In this document: in pieces, positions 13,135-25,071 of the stretch
Numbering within the stretch: the stretch's first letter is position 1
Layout: every line of letters starts with the position of its first letter
Assembly: GCA_039881145.1 (NCBI GenBank)
Contig: JAYKKI010000005.1
Coordinates: forward strand, 21,819,501-21,883,500
DNA from: Druceiella hillmani
Lineage: Eukaryota > Arthropoda > Insecta > Lepidoptera > Hepialidae
DNA length: 64,000 bases
Direction: 5' to 3'
The notes under the pieces: model-generated
The model's input: only the letters and a program-made list of their open reading frames with translations
Databases searched by the model: none
Told to the model about the DNA's origin: nothing
Program-made: the position numbers and the translations under genes

Positions 13135-13345
13135 TGAAACAATAAAGGTTGGCAGGGCTGACGACTCACGACGTAGGGATCAAATTTACGTCGATTTCAA
13201 TAGCAGAACGACATCGACCCTGTCGTTGTTTTTCGTTGGGTAGATTCAAATGTATGGTACCAATGTCACTTCTTTTTTTAGATTCGCATGGAGAAAGCAA
13301 TTGGCAGAATCGAGAACGCTTTTTATAGGGCTGGGCAAAGTACCT
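13135..13345 (-). other. Unidentified segment with protein-like minus-strand frame
   Basis: The minus strand holds a 63-codon frame (13357-13166) ending in a run beginning RCRSAIEIDVNLI. It is less AT-rich than its flanks and looks like part of a decayed repeat, but I cannot name a family. No splice signals were identified. Confidence 0.2.
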
Positions 13346-14158
13346 TGTGAACTGCAAATCTTTATTAAAAGCAATATTACATTTTTATAATTTATTGGGG
13401 TCTATATGTAAAAATATTCATGAATACATTAAAATTATCATTAGTAACTGGAGAAACTCTCCAAATTTACATAAAAGCCAAATATTGTTAAATTCCAACA
13501 AAGTATAAGTTTTATATACTTGTTTACATAATAAATCGTCTCACGAATGATTGAGTTTAATAACTTTATAAGAGAACCAAAACTCATAGATTATGCATAA
13601 TTAAATCTACTCATTTAAATATAAATTAAGAAATAAGTAATCAGTGGAAGATGCAACGTTTAATCATCGAAATTCATTAGTTAGAGATACATTTATACAG
13701 AAATGGCCCTAATTTATAACATTAAATTTTTTATCATTTTGATACGAAAAATATATGTTATCATGATATATTTACCTATTCCTTCACGATTTTGACTGTT
13801 TAACAGTGATAATATGATACATACATCGATGCTAATATCTGTATTACTTTATTTAGTACCATGCAAATCCTTATGTCTTTTCTTAATTCTCCTTTTGTCT
13901 CTGAAAGAAATAAATCATCGACGAAAATTACAACTTGATGAGCAAATTAACGAATAGACGGAAATTAGTGCTCGCGACTACATTTTAAAAAGACAAGATA
14001 TAAAAAGTTGATTAAAAAGAAAGACCATAAAAGGGCTACGCATAACCTGAACAACGAAAACGTTTTTATTACTGGTTGAATTCAATCCATCCAATCCAAA
14101 TATAAAAAAGACGTTGTTACTCCTTCCCCCACACCCCATTCCCAGAATACCTTATTTA

Positions 14159-14324
14159 AAATGATAAAAATAAATTAGTTTATAGGAGCTTGCCTAACTA
14201 ATTAAACAGATCATGATAAGTCATTTGTTCACACTAGTAACATAAATGATAAAAATAAATTAGTTTATAGGAGCTTGCCTTACTAATTAAAGAGATCACG
14301 ATAAGCCATTTGTTAATACTAGTT
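14159..14324. repeat. Tandem duplication, 85-bp unit
   Basis: The unit beginning ATGATAAAAATAAATTAG at 14161 recurs at 14246 with only a few substitutions (for example CTAACTAATTAAACAG versus CTTACTAATTAAAGAG). This is a recent local duplication without coding content. Confidence 0.92.
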
Positions 14325-14728
14325 CTTAAGAAACTCACGGTATTTTTACGCCTGTGAAATATAGAACAGGCAATGTATTTTCACGATAAATTATGTTAAT
14401 GTTTGTAAGTAGTTCGATAAGTATTCAAACTTTTATATGTAGCTAACTGGGTGCAGAACTCCCATATTGCGACTTTTTTGGTATTTAACACGTTTTATTT
14501 AAATCTCTCCTTTTCTATTTTTTGCATTTTCTTATTTCATGATTCCCACTTTCTTTATACAATCTTTTTCGAGGTTCCCATTAAACTAAGAGCCCATATG
14601 GTATGCTGGTTTACTCCTAGCCTATTATTACTAAAAAGATGAAATTTGGCAGTTATATATGTTAAATTAACAACAAAGTTATAAAATTAAATCTTTTAAA
14701 ATAATTTTATTATAAAAGGTTTAATTTA

Positions 14729-14732
<4 letters not shown>

Positions 14733-14782
<50 letters not shown>
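14733..14782. repeat. (TA)n microsatellite
   Basis: About 50 bp of uninterrupted TA repeats. Confidence 0.94.
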
Positions 14783-14789
<7 letters not shown>

Positions 14790-15419
14790 TTATATAACAG
14801 CAAATTTCTAAGTGACATTTTAAAATAATTTTTCGATAAAGTGATCCGTTTACGAAATATAAAACTTTGAATTGAGTTGTGTCCTTCCCCCTATCAGGTA
14901 AACCGCTGCGTTTGAATACTAAAACATATCCACGAAAGTATTATATATAACAATATTAAAAGAAAAATGAACACAGCTAAATATGTTCAACTAGTTTATA
15001 TTTAATTGTCGACCATCTTATGATATGCAGTTAAGTCCATATAACGTTCATATAAACTCTGTGCAAATGACTTAAATCAACCGCAAAATAACTTTTTATT
15101 TTAAAATATGTATTTATTATGTCTATGAAAGATATAGCAGACATTTTATATTTATATACACAAATTACACTACGCTGAAATGTTTAAATACACACAAGTA
15201 TGTACGGTACGGTACCCTCGCAGTGCGAGTTATACTTGCACTTAACAGGTTTATTAGTGATGCGTTACGCTCCAAACATTTATATTGTAAATTTATATAA
15301 AACTTTTAAACTGTAACTTTTCTTTTCATAAAATAGGTCATTTATAGCATATTATATTTACGATTATTTTTTATACTGTCAACAAATCACCCAATCTAAA
15401 TATTAGTATTGCTTTTCCA

Positions 15420-15690
15420 CGCGTATCCCACATAATTCACTTTGATTTTCTTCAAGTCGAGAATAGCCCAAATATAACGTGAGTACATAATACAAACTCG
15501 GCGTAAAGTAGTCAGCACACTGTTCTATAATTACGCGCGCGCTATTCCGATCACATCTTCAAAGCGCTCGACTCTCACCGCAACCGCACGTGTATTTCTT
15601 TCTTTAGTGCCAGTCGTTGCCTCCGCTCCATGATCGAATACGTTGTTGTTAACCGCACCTACACAAGTAGCCTCACGTGTTTAATTAGGA
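15420..15690. promoter_or_regulatory. GC-richer block, candidate regulatory or exon sequence
   Basis: CpG-containing words cluster here (ACGCGCGCGC near 15533, AAGCGCTCGAC, CCGCACGTG). Two E-box cores CACGTG occur, near 15588 and 15674. No open frame of note is present. Function is inferred from composition only. Confidence 0.25.
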
Positions 15691-16204
15691 ATACAGTAGC
15701 AAATAAATTATCTTATAATACATCATTATACGTTTTAATTTCGTATCACATTTTTCTTCAAAAAATTTGCAATATATAAAATATAATTAATATTGAGATT
15801 AACAAATAAAAATCTAGCAAATAAATTTAGTTAGATGGGTGTCAACGATTGGATAAAGCTGCGATAATTTGGTTTCTATTAAAGTACATATTTTTAGTGC
15901 CAGCCTGTCAGTCATTTGCAATTTCTCTATGAAATGAAAAAAACCTGTCAAAGTTGAACAGAACTTCTTCTACAGGGTTCTGTACACATTTAGGCACATA
16001 TAAATATATTATTTTTCATAGGCCGTGAAACATAGTGTATATTTCAAAATGTATAAGACCTTGGAAAAACGCTATGTTTTTCCTACAACCTCTGCGTATG
16101 TTTAGTAATTTCAGAAATTTCAAAGGAAATAATTTTTGAAGGTCTTATTATTAGCCCTTTTAAATGTTACACTATGTGAAGGACGTTTAATCGAATTTGT
16201 TTTG

Positions 16205-16366
16205 TAAACCAGATTAATTTATTCGGGCATTCGTTCTGGCATTTCTCGATGTTGAAGCACATCGCAAAGTCGAGTACAAGTTTGCTTGATGACATCACTA
16301 ATAGTAGAACGCCCAATTAAAATGTTTTGACATATTGTATTAAAATCAATTCCTTTTCTAAAATAC
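16205..16366 (-). pseudogene. PIF/Harbinger transposase fragment (helix-turn-helix part)
   Basis: The minus strand from 16366 encodes YFRKGIDFNTICQNIL then IGRSTISDVIKQTC and LCDVLQHREMPERMPE before a stop. The spacing of a G..F..I.....IG.STISD.I...C core followed by MP matches the conserved N-terminal helix-turn-helix region of DDE_4 (PIF/Harbinger) transposases. It is preceded by an acceptor-like TTTGTTTCAG, so it may be an internal exon. No DDE catalytic part was recognised further left, so the gene is truncated or decayed. The 38-bp gap to a plus-strand MADF exon supports the family, because Harbinger elements encode a transposase and a separate DNA-binding partner. Confidence 0.6.
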
Positions 16367-16404
16367 CTGAAACAAATGAAAATATTATTTTTATTGTTTT
16401 TCAG

Positions 16405-16523
16405 TTAATTTCCTGCAAAAAAACTGGAAAGCAGTAAGAGACTATTACATGCGAGAAAAAAGAAAGAAAATGAAGAAAGGAGCGGTAGTGCAGCAAAGAA
16501 CAACTGGGATTAAACAAATTCAA
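16405..16523 (+). CDS. MADF-domain exon (Harbinger accessory protein or host gene)
   Basis: A polypyrimidine tract and CAG acceptor (to 16404) and a GTACGTAA donor (16524) bound a 119-base exon with 39 open codons after two leading bases. The product NFLQKNWKAVRDYYMREKR... contains the central W..VRD.Y.RE signature of MADF domains, followed by a Lys-rich stretch and GIKQIQ. The first helix of the domain must lie in an upstream exon, which I could not find. MADF proteins bind DNA, and in PIF/Harbinger transposons they act as the partner of the transposase. The oppositely oriented transposase fragment just to the left favours a transposon origin. The exon looks intact, so a domesticated or still functional gene cannot be excluded. 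Confidence 0.6.
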
Positions 16524-17234
16524 GTACGTAAATAGAAATCCTCCTCCCACTTAAATTTCCATAAAAATAATTTTACGCGTTAGCTACTGAGTTATGTGTG
16601 AGTTAATATATGTGTTATTGCTATGCCACACCAAATTTCTAAGGCAAGTTGTTTCCGAAAAAAAAATGGCTGTAACAAACGGATAACCGTAAGAGTGATT
16701 TTATTATTCAGTTTTTCTTTTTGAAATATGGAACTCTAGAAAGAAACAAAGTGTATCAATTTCTGACACACATTTTTTCTGCCTAGCACAAAAAAGTTTC
16801 ACAGTTATTTTTGTTATTTTAATATAGAAATAGCGCAAATTACTGTTAAAATATCCTATTTAATTATTTTGATAATGTATTTTTAGTTTTTATAGGTTCT
16901 AAAGCTAGTAGATCACTACTAACATAATTTAAGTAATTTGAGAAAGAGAAACAAATATTTCTCATCATGACGTGTTAGTAATTTCTTTGTGTGTATTTAT
17001 TTTGTTTTCATATTTAGATTGAATCATATTACAATACATTTCAAACTTTGGCTCGATATGAATATGGAATTATTAAGAAATCTTAAAGACATTACGAAAA
17101 CTTAAAATGTAAAACAGTGAAATTATGAATATTCGATTCGGGTTGTATATCCAGTGGATAAAGAATATTAAACGCCTTTAACATCGTGAGCGCAAGACTC
17201 GTGCGGAATGAACGCTTTAATAATAATTTTATTT

Positions 17235-17520
17235 AAAAACTAGCTACGTCCCACAGTTTCACTCGCGTGAAGTTCAGAATAAGAAAATTTTTTTTCTCTC
17301 ATGTGTTGCTCTTAGTTATAAACTATTACCATACCCAATTTCATAAAAATCCGTCCAGTAGGTTTTGCATGATTGACGCACAAAATAACGTATAGACAGA
17401 CAGTCAGACATTCTGTTTCTATTATCATTCTATAAGCAAATCGATCACTCTTTTTAAAATATTTTCCATGTACAGAATTTATTCTGTCACAATTTTATTA
17501 TACGAGTATTTATATAATAT
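17235..17520 (+). mobile_element. Dispersed repeat with AAAATCCGTCCAGTAG core
   Basis: The layout TAGCTACGTCCCACAGTTTC, then TTTCATAAAAATCCGTCCAG, then a run of ACAGACAGACAGTCAGAC matches a nonautonomous repeat type common in lepidopteran DNA. The 3' part (ATCACTCTTTTTAAAATA...TTCCATGTACAGAA, 17445-17505) recurs at 53672-53740, and the central part (CAAAATCCGTCCAGTAG) at about 52837-52853. Class is uncertain. Confidence 0.55.
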
Positions 17521-17589
17521 AAAGTTCGATTTGCATGTTCTTTATAAGTACACACATCATTTCATTTCATTTATGTATTATCAGAAATA

Positions 17590-18040
17590 ATGGTTTCTTT
17601 AACTCGCATACATTTTTTATAATGCCATTCAGTACTTTGTCTCGTATAATCTTCCTACATGTATTTCTCAGAGATCTCATTTAACCTCGCTTTCATCTCT
17701 TTTATACAGCGACCACGATTCACGTCCGTACAAGAGAGTCGGAATTAATGAGCTCTCAATCCGTTTGTTCTTTGTCACTTTCATTAAAGCGGCATTCATT
17801 TTGTCTTTGTAGCGATTCGTCTTTTATATCGGAGACAGAATTTCCATTTGTAGTGAGCAGACTATCTAAATAAAAAAAAATAAGAAAAAAATATGTATAT
17901 AATTTTTCCACAGGCAAATTCCTCGTTCAGATATACATTTTCATTTCACTCCTTCATCATATTTTCTAATATTCCCGTAGTTACGTTTTCAGTGCAAATC
18001 AGTAGCAAATAGAAACACTTTTTGTAATTATTTTGAAAAA
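17590..18040 (-). pseudogene. Non-LTR reverse transcriptase relic (C-terminal part)
   Basis: Minus-strand frames spell degenerate but ordered pieces of a LINE polymerase. NIRKYDEGVK at about 17960 corresponds to the connection after the catalytic site. YLDSLLTTNGNSVSDIKDES at about 17860-17810 matches the 'YLGS..T..G....DI' block. SLVRT/LYGRESWSLYKRD-like residues and MRSLRNTCRKIIRDKVLNGI (about 17690-17630) match the C-terminal 'LLYGSE.W...' and 'R.RNE.I' blocks. Several frameshifts and stops separate them. No endonuclease or intact YADD was found. The clade (RTE-like or related) cannot be settled by eye. Confidence 0.6.
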
Positions 18041-18642
18041 CAAACTAACTAACGTATGTAGGATGTAACAATTTCACGAAAAATGCTAAACCATTCGTTG
18101 CAATTTTCTTAGGAGATGGCATTCATATTTGTTTTTATAGAAATTTTCTTTTAACGAGGAGATAAATAGAATATATTCATATGCATACTTGAAATATAAA
18201 AATGTAGTCCTTCATTTCACCATTAATTTTGATCGTTTCAAAATAATATGAGAAAATACACAACGCTTTTCTTATTAAAAGTAAAACATCTGTCTTTTAT
18301 ATACAGAATGTAACAAAGAACAAGTCCATTATGTGTACAGGTGAATTTGTGAATCAAACTGAGTAGAAAATATCAAAGTACTTATAAAAATTCTCAGCTA
18401 TTTCTGAAGAAAATCACTGTCCAATTGTGATTTCCACGAAAAAAAACTTACTTTTTTCAAAAGAAACTTGTTACAAATTAACTCAGGTTAATCGCTTGCA
18501 AAAGTAACAGACTCATTTTTTGCAGACAAATATAAAGTGTGTCAAAAAGGTTTTTATTAAATAAACAAGTGAATAGATGCATAAAGCTTCAGTAGATAAT
18601 GTTAAGGAACTGTTTGAGATTTATCAACCGTTTTTGAGACAC

Positions 18643-18646
<4 letters not shown>

Positions 18647-18673
<27 letters not shown>

Positions 18674-18674
18674 G
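18647..18674. repeat. Short (TA)n microsatellite
   Basis: About 28 bp of TA repeats. Confidence 0.9.
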
Positions 18675-18801
18675 CTTGTCAGTATGTCTAAAATATCATG
18701 GGGACACGTTACAGCTTAACATAATTTGCATATTAGTGTTAATTTATAGTTTCGCATTCCGTAATTTTATTGTGGAATTAATTAATGTATCCATAAAGTG
18801 A

Positions 18802-20480
18802 AGTTTATTTGAGGTAAAATTTATTAAAATCTTTTGTGTATGAGCACTAAGAGTGATAAAAAGATTCGAGAAAGTACTACTTTCCATACTATACTCAGTA
18901 TTTATTTCAATGCTATAAATTGGAAAAGCAATGTATTGGCTTAAAATATTTACAGCAAAATTGCTATTAATTCTTTATATTACTAGAATGATGGATCAGT
19001 CTTCAATTTACGAATAATAAACGTTTAAATATCAGCAAAAATATTAAGGTTCTTTCATCATTTTGTGTATTCGGTAAATATATGAATATTGAAATTCAAA
19101 AATGCGATTACGAATGTAAATTTTGGTTAGAAGAGATGAGTTTTCATACAAAACTGGCCATTAAGTAAACTTCGATTAATTTTCATCAGAAATAGACTAT
19201 AAAATGATTTTGTTAAAAGTACTAAATAGTATTTGAATAAATAATTAAGAGGGTGGGAAATTGTTATAATAAATTATTATTCAAATAAGTTAATTAAAGT
19301 TTACGTTCATCCGCGAAGCTCTGGATACTACATTAGAGATTATATTGTTGTGTTGAAGAATCGAACACAGCGATTAATTGTGGTGAGAACATGTTATAAA
19401 TAATGAATGTTTAGTAACAATTTATTGGAAAAAATGTTTTTTATTCAATAATTAAGTTTCAATTTACTTATGAATAAAAAGGTAACCTGTATATTGTCAT
19501 TTCGATAAACATGTGATTTTTCTATTGGGGTAACACGACAAAGATACGTACACATTATATCTTTGGAACGAGGTTTGTACCACGGATTATATAAGCGACT
19601 GAAATTTTAACTTATTTTTCCTAGTTTCATTTGCCAAATGAGAGCTTTCTTCTTCTTTTCTCTCACTATTTCGATAACATATCATGTTATTAGCTTGCAT
19701 ACGGTTTAGGAAAATTAGAAAAAAACTGGTTTTGTCAAATAAATAATATAGATTTTCATTAAGTTAATTAGTAGTCACGAAGTAATTTAGAACATAATTT
19801 GTCAGATCTGACTTTGAATGTTGTTTTGCAATGAGGTGCGCCGCACGAATTATGCTGTGGTGGTCTGGGCTAAAATGCTGTACGATAATTAACCCATGAA
19901 TTTCCTGTCTTAAATGAAACCTGTCCCACTACTTTGAAAAATTAAATTAATAGCGGCGCATTCAGTTTTTTGTGCACGAGCATTTTTTTTCAACATCTAT
20001 GTTCACTGTTTTGCTCCTGTAAGTAATAGCGTAATTACATAGAAGTTGTAAAATAACTTCTATGGTGTATATTGTCTATATTTAAAATTTAATTTCAATC
20101 TGTTACGGTCTTTAAACCTGAAAGACGGCAAACAAGCAATCAAATAGATAACTTTTCACTTTTATTATATCCTTACACTTCTTAGAGTTGATTGAGGATG
20201 GATAAGAAATTATTTTTTCCTTTCGTTTTTATATACACGTCCTATATTATTAACGGTATATTATTGGCTATGATCCTTATATTTGCCTTCTGTATATATC
20301 CGTTTACTTATCCAGCAAACTCTTGCTATTAAGAAATTCCAAAAATCATGAAGTCTTAAAAACTTTGGGTCTCAATTGCTGTCTTTTCCAATGTAAATGG
20401 GTTGTATATACTTCTATTTGATTTTACTGACTTTTATGGTGCTACTTTATATTATTTTTTTATATATTCCGGCTTCAACT
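18802..20480. other. AT-rich noncoding DNA
   Basis: Nothing beyond a small hairpin at 20039-20063 (CATAGAAGTT...AACTTCTATG) is seen. Stops are frequent in all frames. Confidence 0.6.
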
Positions 20481-20489
20481 AACATATAT

Positions 20490-20660
20490 AAAGTCGTCGG
20501 TGTTGTGCATTGGATTTATCACAAGACATACGGTCTTTGACGGCATGGTGCATCGCAGGGACCCTGGTTCGACACCCGGTCGTTCGTCCAGTGTGACTGG
20601 ACTGGTGTTCTAGTTGGCTGTAAAATATTGCTCTCGAAGCAATAAGTACATAAATAAATA
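20490..20660 (+). mobile_element. tRNA-derived SINE
   Basis: A canonical pol III B box GGTTCGACACC lies at 20566-20576. A poorly conserved A-box-like sequence lies upstream (near 20535). The body ends with TTGGCTGTAAAATATTGCTC and AAGCAATAAGTAC, followed by an (AAAT)n tail near 20647. This is the structure of a tRNA-type SINE with a LINE-like 3' tail, and the tail resembles that at 3755-3895. It lies immediately beside the mariner relic. Confidence 0.65.
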
Positions 20661-20689
20661 AATATCTATTATATTGGTTTATTCGAGTA

Positions 20690-21700
20690 GCAAGAATGTT
20701 TTCCCAGATTTCTCTCGAAAATGTCCCTTTCTTGTAAAATTCCGGTGACTTTGATTAAAAAAACTGTGCGAGGTCGTTATGGAGATCTGTAACATCAAAC
20801 TGATTACCATTTATTCAGAGCTCTAAGTAACCATTTACGTTTTTTCACGTAAATGGTTACTTAGAGCCCTGAATAAATGGTAATCAGAGGATGCAACGTC
20901 CGGCGGATATGGTGGATGAGTGAGTAGAATCTAGCCGAGCTCCTCTAATTTATCATGAGTAAGTTTTGCAACATGTGGTCTGGCATTATCCTGTGGAAAA
21001 TAAACTCGATCCTGTTGACTACTCAATTTGTTAGCTAATCGGTCCAATTGGTCACAGTAAAGATCTGCATTAATTGTAGATCCCTCTGGAAGCAACCCAA
21101 TGAATAATGTCCTTGACATTCCACCAGCACATGAGTATCACCTTTTTGGCACTAATTTCAAGTTTGGATACTGAAACTCCTGTCTATCCGACACCCAGCT
21201 ATTGATGTTTGCGTGTATGGTTAATGTATATACCCCACTTCTCATCGCCAGTTACTAATTGATTCAACCAGTCAAAGTTCCGTTATAATGTCAATAACTG
21301 TTGACAAGTATCCACTCTGCACGGAAGGTGATATGATGACAAGTATCCACACACCGTATTTTAAAACTTTTTCCAATTCGTGCAAATGTGTTTTTATGGT
21401 GTCATGACTGCAGTGTTGTTCATCTGCCAATTGACGTGTCGTCAGTGGAGGATCCTCCTTAATTAGGCATTGTAATCGTTGAACGTCCAATTCAACATGA
21501 CGTCCGATATGGTATTCTCAATATCGTAATCCTCTATCCTGAAATCTCTGAACCAAATCTTTGCCATTGCGTAAGACAGCGTGGACTCGTCCATCGCATG
21601 ACATATATAATTTGTGGCAGTCTTTGCATCGTGATCCAAATGAAATTCGTAAAGTAATAGAGTCCGTATTTGACATCGATTTAAATCCATTATCTCTTAT
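20690..21700 (-). pseudogene. mariner-family transposase pseudogene (DD34D)
   Basis: Minus-strand frames give a nearly full-length mariner transposase broken by stops and frameshifts. They run from MDLNRCQIRTLLLYEFHL (start about 21690), through the helix-turn-helix region (DVQRLQCLIKEDPPLTTRQL, HDTIKTHLHELEKVLKYGVW), to LVTGDEKWGIY with the first catalytic Asp. DNARPHVAKLTHDKLEELG carries the second Asp and SDYHLFRALSNHLR the third. I count 34 residues between the second and third Asp, the classic DD34D spacing. A TAG replaces the Trp expected after EELG. The tail SKSPEFYKKGTFS ends near 20700. An inverted duplication interrupts the frame (20800-20887). The copy cannot encode an active enzyme. 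Terminal inverted repeats were not recognised. Confidence 0.88.
20800..20887. repeat. 41-bp inverted duplication inside the mariner ORF
   Basis: The right arm (20847-20887) is normal transposase sequence encoding SDYHLFRALSNHLR on the minus strand. The left arm (20800-20840) is its reverse complement with one mismatch, separated by six bases. Transposase sequence resumes cleanly after the left arm (FDVTDLHNDLAQFF), so the arm is an insertion of a copied, inverted piece. Template switching during replication is the likely origin. Confidence 0.92.
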
Positions 21701-21785
21701 GTAATTCACTTAAAGCTTCGGCGCTGACTGGGTATTGGTCTATTAATCCCCTACAGTAAAACCTAGAAATTACGAGAATCTTTTT

Positions 21786-21840
21786 CACAATTAAATGAAA
21801 CTCCGTGATGTAGTATTATTTCTACTTTCTTTAATTTCTT
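21786..21840 (+). mobile_element. Single arm of the hammerhead-associated inverted-repeat element
   Basis: CACAATTAAATGAAACTCC and the following bases to TTTAATTTCTTTT match the 55-bp terminal arm of the elements at 28217, 59595 and 62437. No second arm or core follows, so this is a solo arm or a truncated copy. It lies about 90 bp from the mariner start codon. Confidence 0.85.
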
Positions 21841-21906
21841 TTCAATATTTGAGAATATTTTTAGAAAAGTCCCGAAGTTGTAGCTTAAAACTTACTAGCC
21901 AAACTA

Positions 21907-21909
<3 letters not shown>

Positions 21910-22002
<93 letters not shown>

Positions 22003-22028
22003 ATGTACATATATATATATATATATAT
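21910..22028. repeat. (TA)n/(TG)n compound microsatellite
   Basis: TA repeats to about 21980, a block of TG dinucleotides to about 22002, then more TA. A T-rich tract follows. Confidence 0.95.
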
Positions 22029-22165
22029 TTTCTTTTTTTTCTTTTTTGTTTCTTTCTTCTTTTTTTATCTTGTCTAATTGCTTATTCTGGGTAGCATACC
22101 GAGTTGATTTATTATTGAATATCTTACTTAATATTACCAAAAATTATGTTATTACGTATACGTAA

Positions 22166-24800
22166 ATTTATTCACTTTCATGTGCTGTTACTAACAGCAT
22201 CAAACGAATACATTTGATCTTATTTCTTTTAAGTGGAAGTTTGCTATCACTACAGTTTACGTCCTGTTTAGGTTTTACACATGTTTATATCAAATAAATA
22301 CTATCGTTATATTCTTTCACAAGTTGATCTTTTCTATTATCTTCAACATGATTTTGCAAATTTGGAGGAAACATAATTCTTGCGGTCGTCCGTAAAATAT
22401 CATCAACAATTATGATGAATTAACCACATCAATTTGCTTTTCTATTGATCATTAAACTATATCTTTACTTTTTAACACAGATCTATTTTCTGATACGATT
22501 AGTTTTTATTCCCGTTTTTATTATTAATTTTAAGGTCTTATTTAATAATAAATTAACATATTGTTAACTAGGATTTTATATTATTTAACTAGGATTTTAT
22601 AAATTTGTTAATTAAATGTATTCAGATTGGTTGCATTTATCAAATTTTTAATTTTTTATACGATTTTAAAGGCACGAAAATCATTTCTTATGTAATAAAA
22701 GAAGACTTCAGAAATTTAAAATAAACATATCTCAACGTGTCATTTTGAAAGTAATGTAATTATATTATTTGGAATGAAGCAATTATGAGGATGACAAAAT
22801 TCAAAACAAGTTGTAATATGTTTTTTTTAATAGCTCAAATGCCACGTTATTTATCTCAATGCAGCATAAGGATTAATTAACAAATTTCTGTTTTGATATA
22901 TACTTCCGACTATAATTTTATAGCTATTATAGCTTTTATCCTCTGTGATGACGCTTTCTAATAATTCTCCACTAAAACCGGCTTCGAGTGAGAGTTAAGA
23001 TTGTGCAAACTCCACTCACGAAAGGATATAACAAAACTTGATGTGTGGTATGCTAAAATAAAGGTATAAAGGTATATTCAGACTACTGCAAATAAAAACT
23101 CCTACAGACATAAACCAAAGTGAATGCAAATTTACTATATATCCCACTAACGATACGTCTAGTTAAATAGAATAGAACTTTGATTCTATTTTTTTAAACA
23201 TTCAAGTGACTCAAATTTCAAATTTTTTTTAAATAGAATACAGTATTTGAATATTAATTATTCGATTATCGAAATCATGTATACTTCACACTTTTTAACG
23301 AAATATTATATTTAAAACTTACAGTTGCCGCCACTCAAAATAAACAAAGGATACTTCGCTTTCTTCAAACTAATAAATATTTTATTTATATAATATTTGA
23401 TTATCAAAACCTGAACTTGCCTTATACTGCTGATTTGATGTATACAAACGTTTAACAAAAAACTATGCATCATTTGCATACGTGGCAACAAATTAATGCA
23501 ATTAATTTTTGAAAACCATTAAAACGCGTTTATTATATTATATACACAATTAACTCTGGATTAAGAACAGGTTTTGGTACAGATAAAATGCTAATTTCGG
23601 CAGTCGCCGAAGAAAGGCGTTCAGCGCCTTTCATCGATTATTTCGGTGGTATTTTGGCAATACATTGAACTATTTTAACAGAAAAACTTATGAAATAAAA
23701 TACTACCTATGTTTCAATGTTTTACATATTCATATCTCCTAATTATTTTAGATGAAGCAATACGCCAAGGTTTTTCCGAAACGAAAAAGTGATCCGCTTA
23801 GATTTTGATTCATTAGGAAATAAATTTACATTGGTATATATAGAATGTCTCGAAAATATTTGTGCATATTTAAAACTTCAGTTCTTCAGAGCGAGTATTA
23901 TTTTAAACAATTATACCATATAATTAACGCAAAGAGATTAATGGTTGGTAAGATTGTAATAAGTGATTAAGAAAATAAATATCAATTTGATTCAGTTTAT
24001 CAAAATGATTTATCTATAAAATTGTTATGTTACGATAAATAACTTACCGTGATTATATGTTAATATAATAATGTTACATTTAATTTAGTCAGTTTCAGTA
24101 CACTGACGGAACAAAGGGGTTAATCTCAAAGTTCGTATCGCTTACGACATAATGAAATATTAAGGTTAGGTTTTTTAGAATTGTTATTACGTCAAGCGTT
24201 AAGTTAATATCACAAATTTAGTTTCTATATAAATTATTTTTGATTTGGTATATTTTATTAACAAATTAATACGTTTTACTTTCGTTAGGAAAACATTATT
24301 ATCTCACCACGAAAAAATGAAAATCCGAGTTTCTATGCGGAGCAAACCGCGATAGAAATGTATATCAAGTATTAATTTATAATAGACTATATAAACGATG
24401 TCAAAACTGTTGTGAATTTCGTGTCAAATTAAAATATTTTATGGAAAATGGAGCAGTAATAAAAACAATTATAGCTACATTATAAAGCTTGTACTTTTAA
24501 TAAGAAGATAATTTTGGGTTTGCATTGACCAATATCTAATTAAGTTTAATTTATTGATGACGTTCATAAGTATTGGACTCGAGAAACAAAGTCGTATACC
24601 AGATTTGAATATTGAAGTTGAGTGCAGATATCGAGACTGACTAAGTCCAAGTTTGATCCTTTTTAATGCAGTACGAATTTACTCTATACTGAAAATAATC
24701 TAAGTTGCATTCGTCTCCTTTCAATTCTTCCCTGCAAGTAATTTGAAACGCCTCTTCTAAAATACTCGTCTCACGAAAATTTCCTGTTTATTTGTTGTTT
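22166..24800. other. AT-rich noncoding DNA with a small GC-rich double hairpin
   Basis: No gene is seen. At 23597-23632 two adjacent stem-loops occur: TCGGC/GCCGA, then GAAAGGCG/CGCCTTTC. They are unusual for the local base composition but too short to assign. The rest is featureless. Confidence 0.55.
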
Positions 24801-24805
24801 TACAG

Positions 24806-24944
24806 GCGTAAGCCTACGTGACGACCAGCACACGCTACATCGCCGCTAGATGCTGCACGTATGAATAAGCAGATCGGGAGCGATGACTGTGTTTATCAGA
24901 CGAGGTTCGTTCACCCCGGTGCATTATCTATGCCGCCAGTGCAG
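24806..24944 (+). CDS. Candidate first coding exon, product unidentified
   Basis: A strong acceptor (TTATTTGTTGTTTTACAG, ending at 24805) opens a GC-rich stretch unlike its flanks. Stops occur in all frames upstream of an ATG at 24861. That ATG opens MNKQIGSDDCVYQTRFVHPG and eight more residues to CAG|GT at 24944/24945. If GTCTGA is used as donor, the exon adds 28 codons in phase 0. If not, the frame stops two codons later at 24948. The layout would suit a 5' UTR plus start-codon exon of a gene with very large introns. The weak donor and poor Kozak context argue against it. I do not recognise the protein. Confidence 0.33.
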
Positions 24945-25071
24945 GTCTGACGGGCTTACTTTGTTATGCACTGTGTAAACGCATGTGTTGAAAGATTGGT
25001 TTTTGGCATGTGTTGTGCATTAATGCTTTCAAACACTTATTTATATTAAATTTATCATACGTACTTATTTT

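Noticed and set aside
20490..20660. A functional tRNA gene, because of the perfect B box
   Set aside because: No acceptor stem or anticodon arm could be formed around it, and a LINE-like tail with (AAAT)n follows, as in a SINE.
23597..23632. microRNA precursor
   Set aside because: The two stems are only 5-8 bp long, far shorter than a pre-miRNA hairpin.
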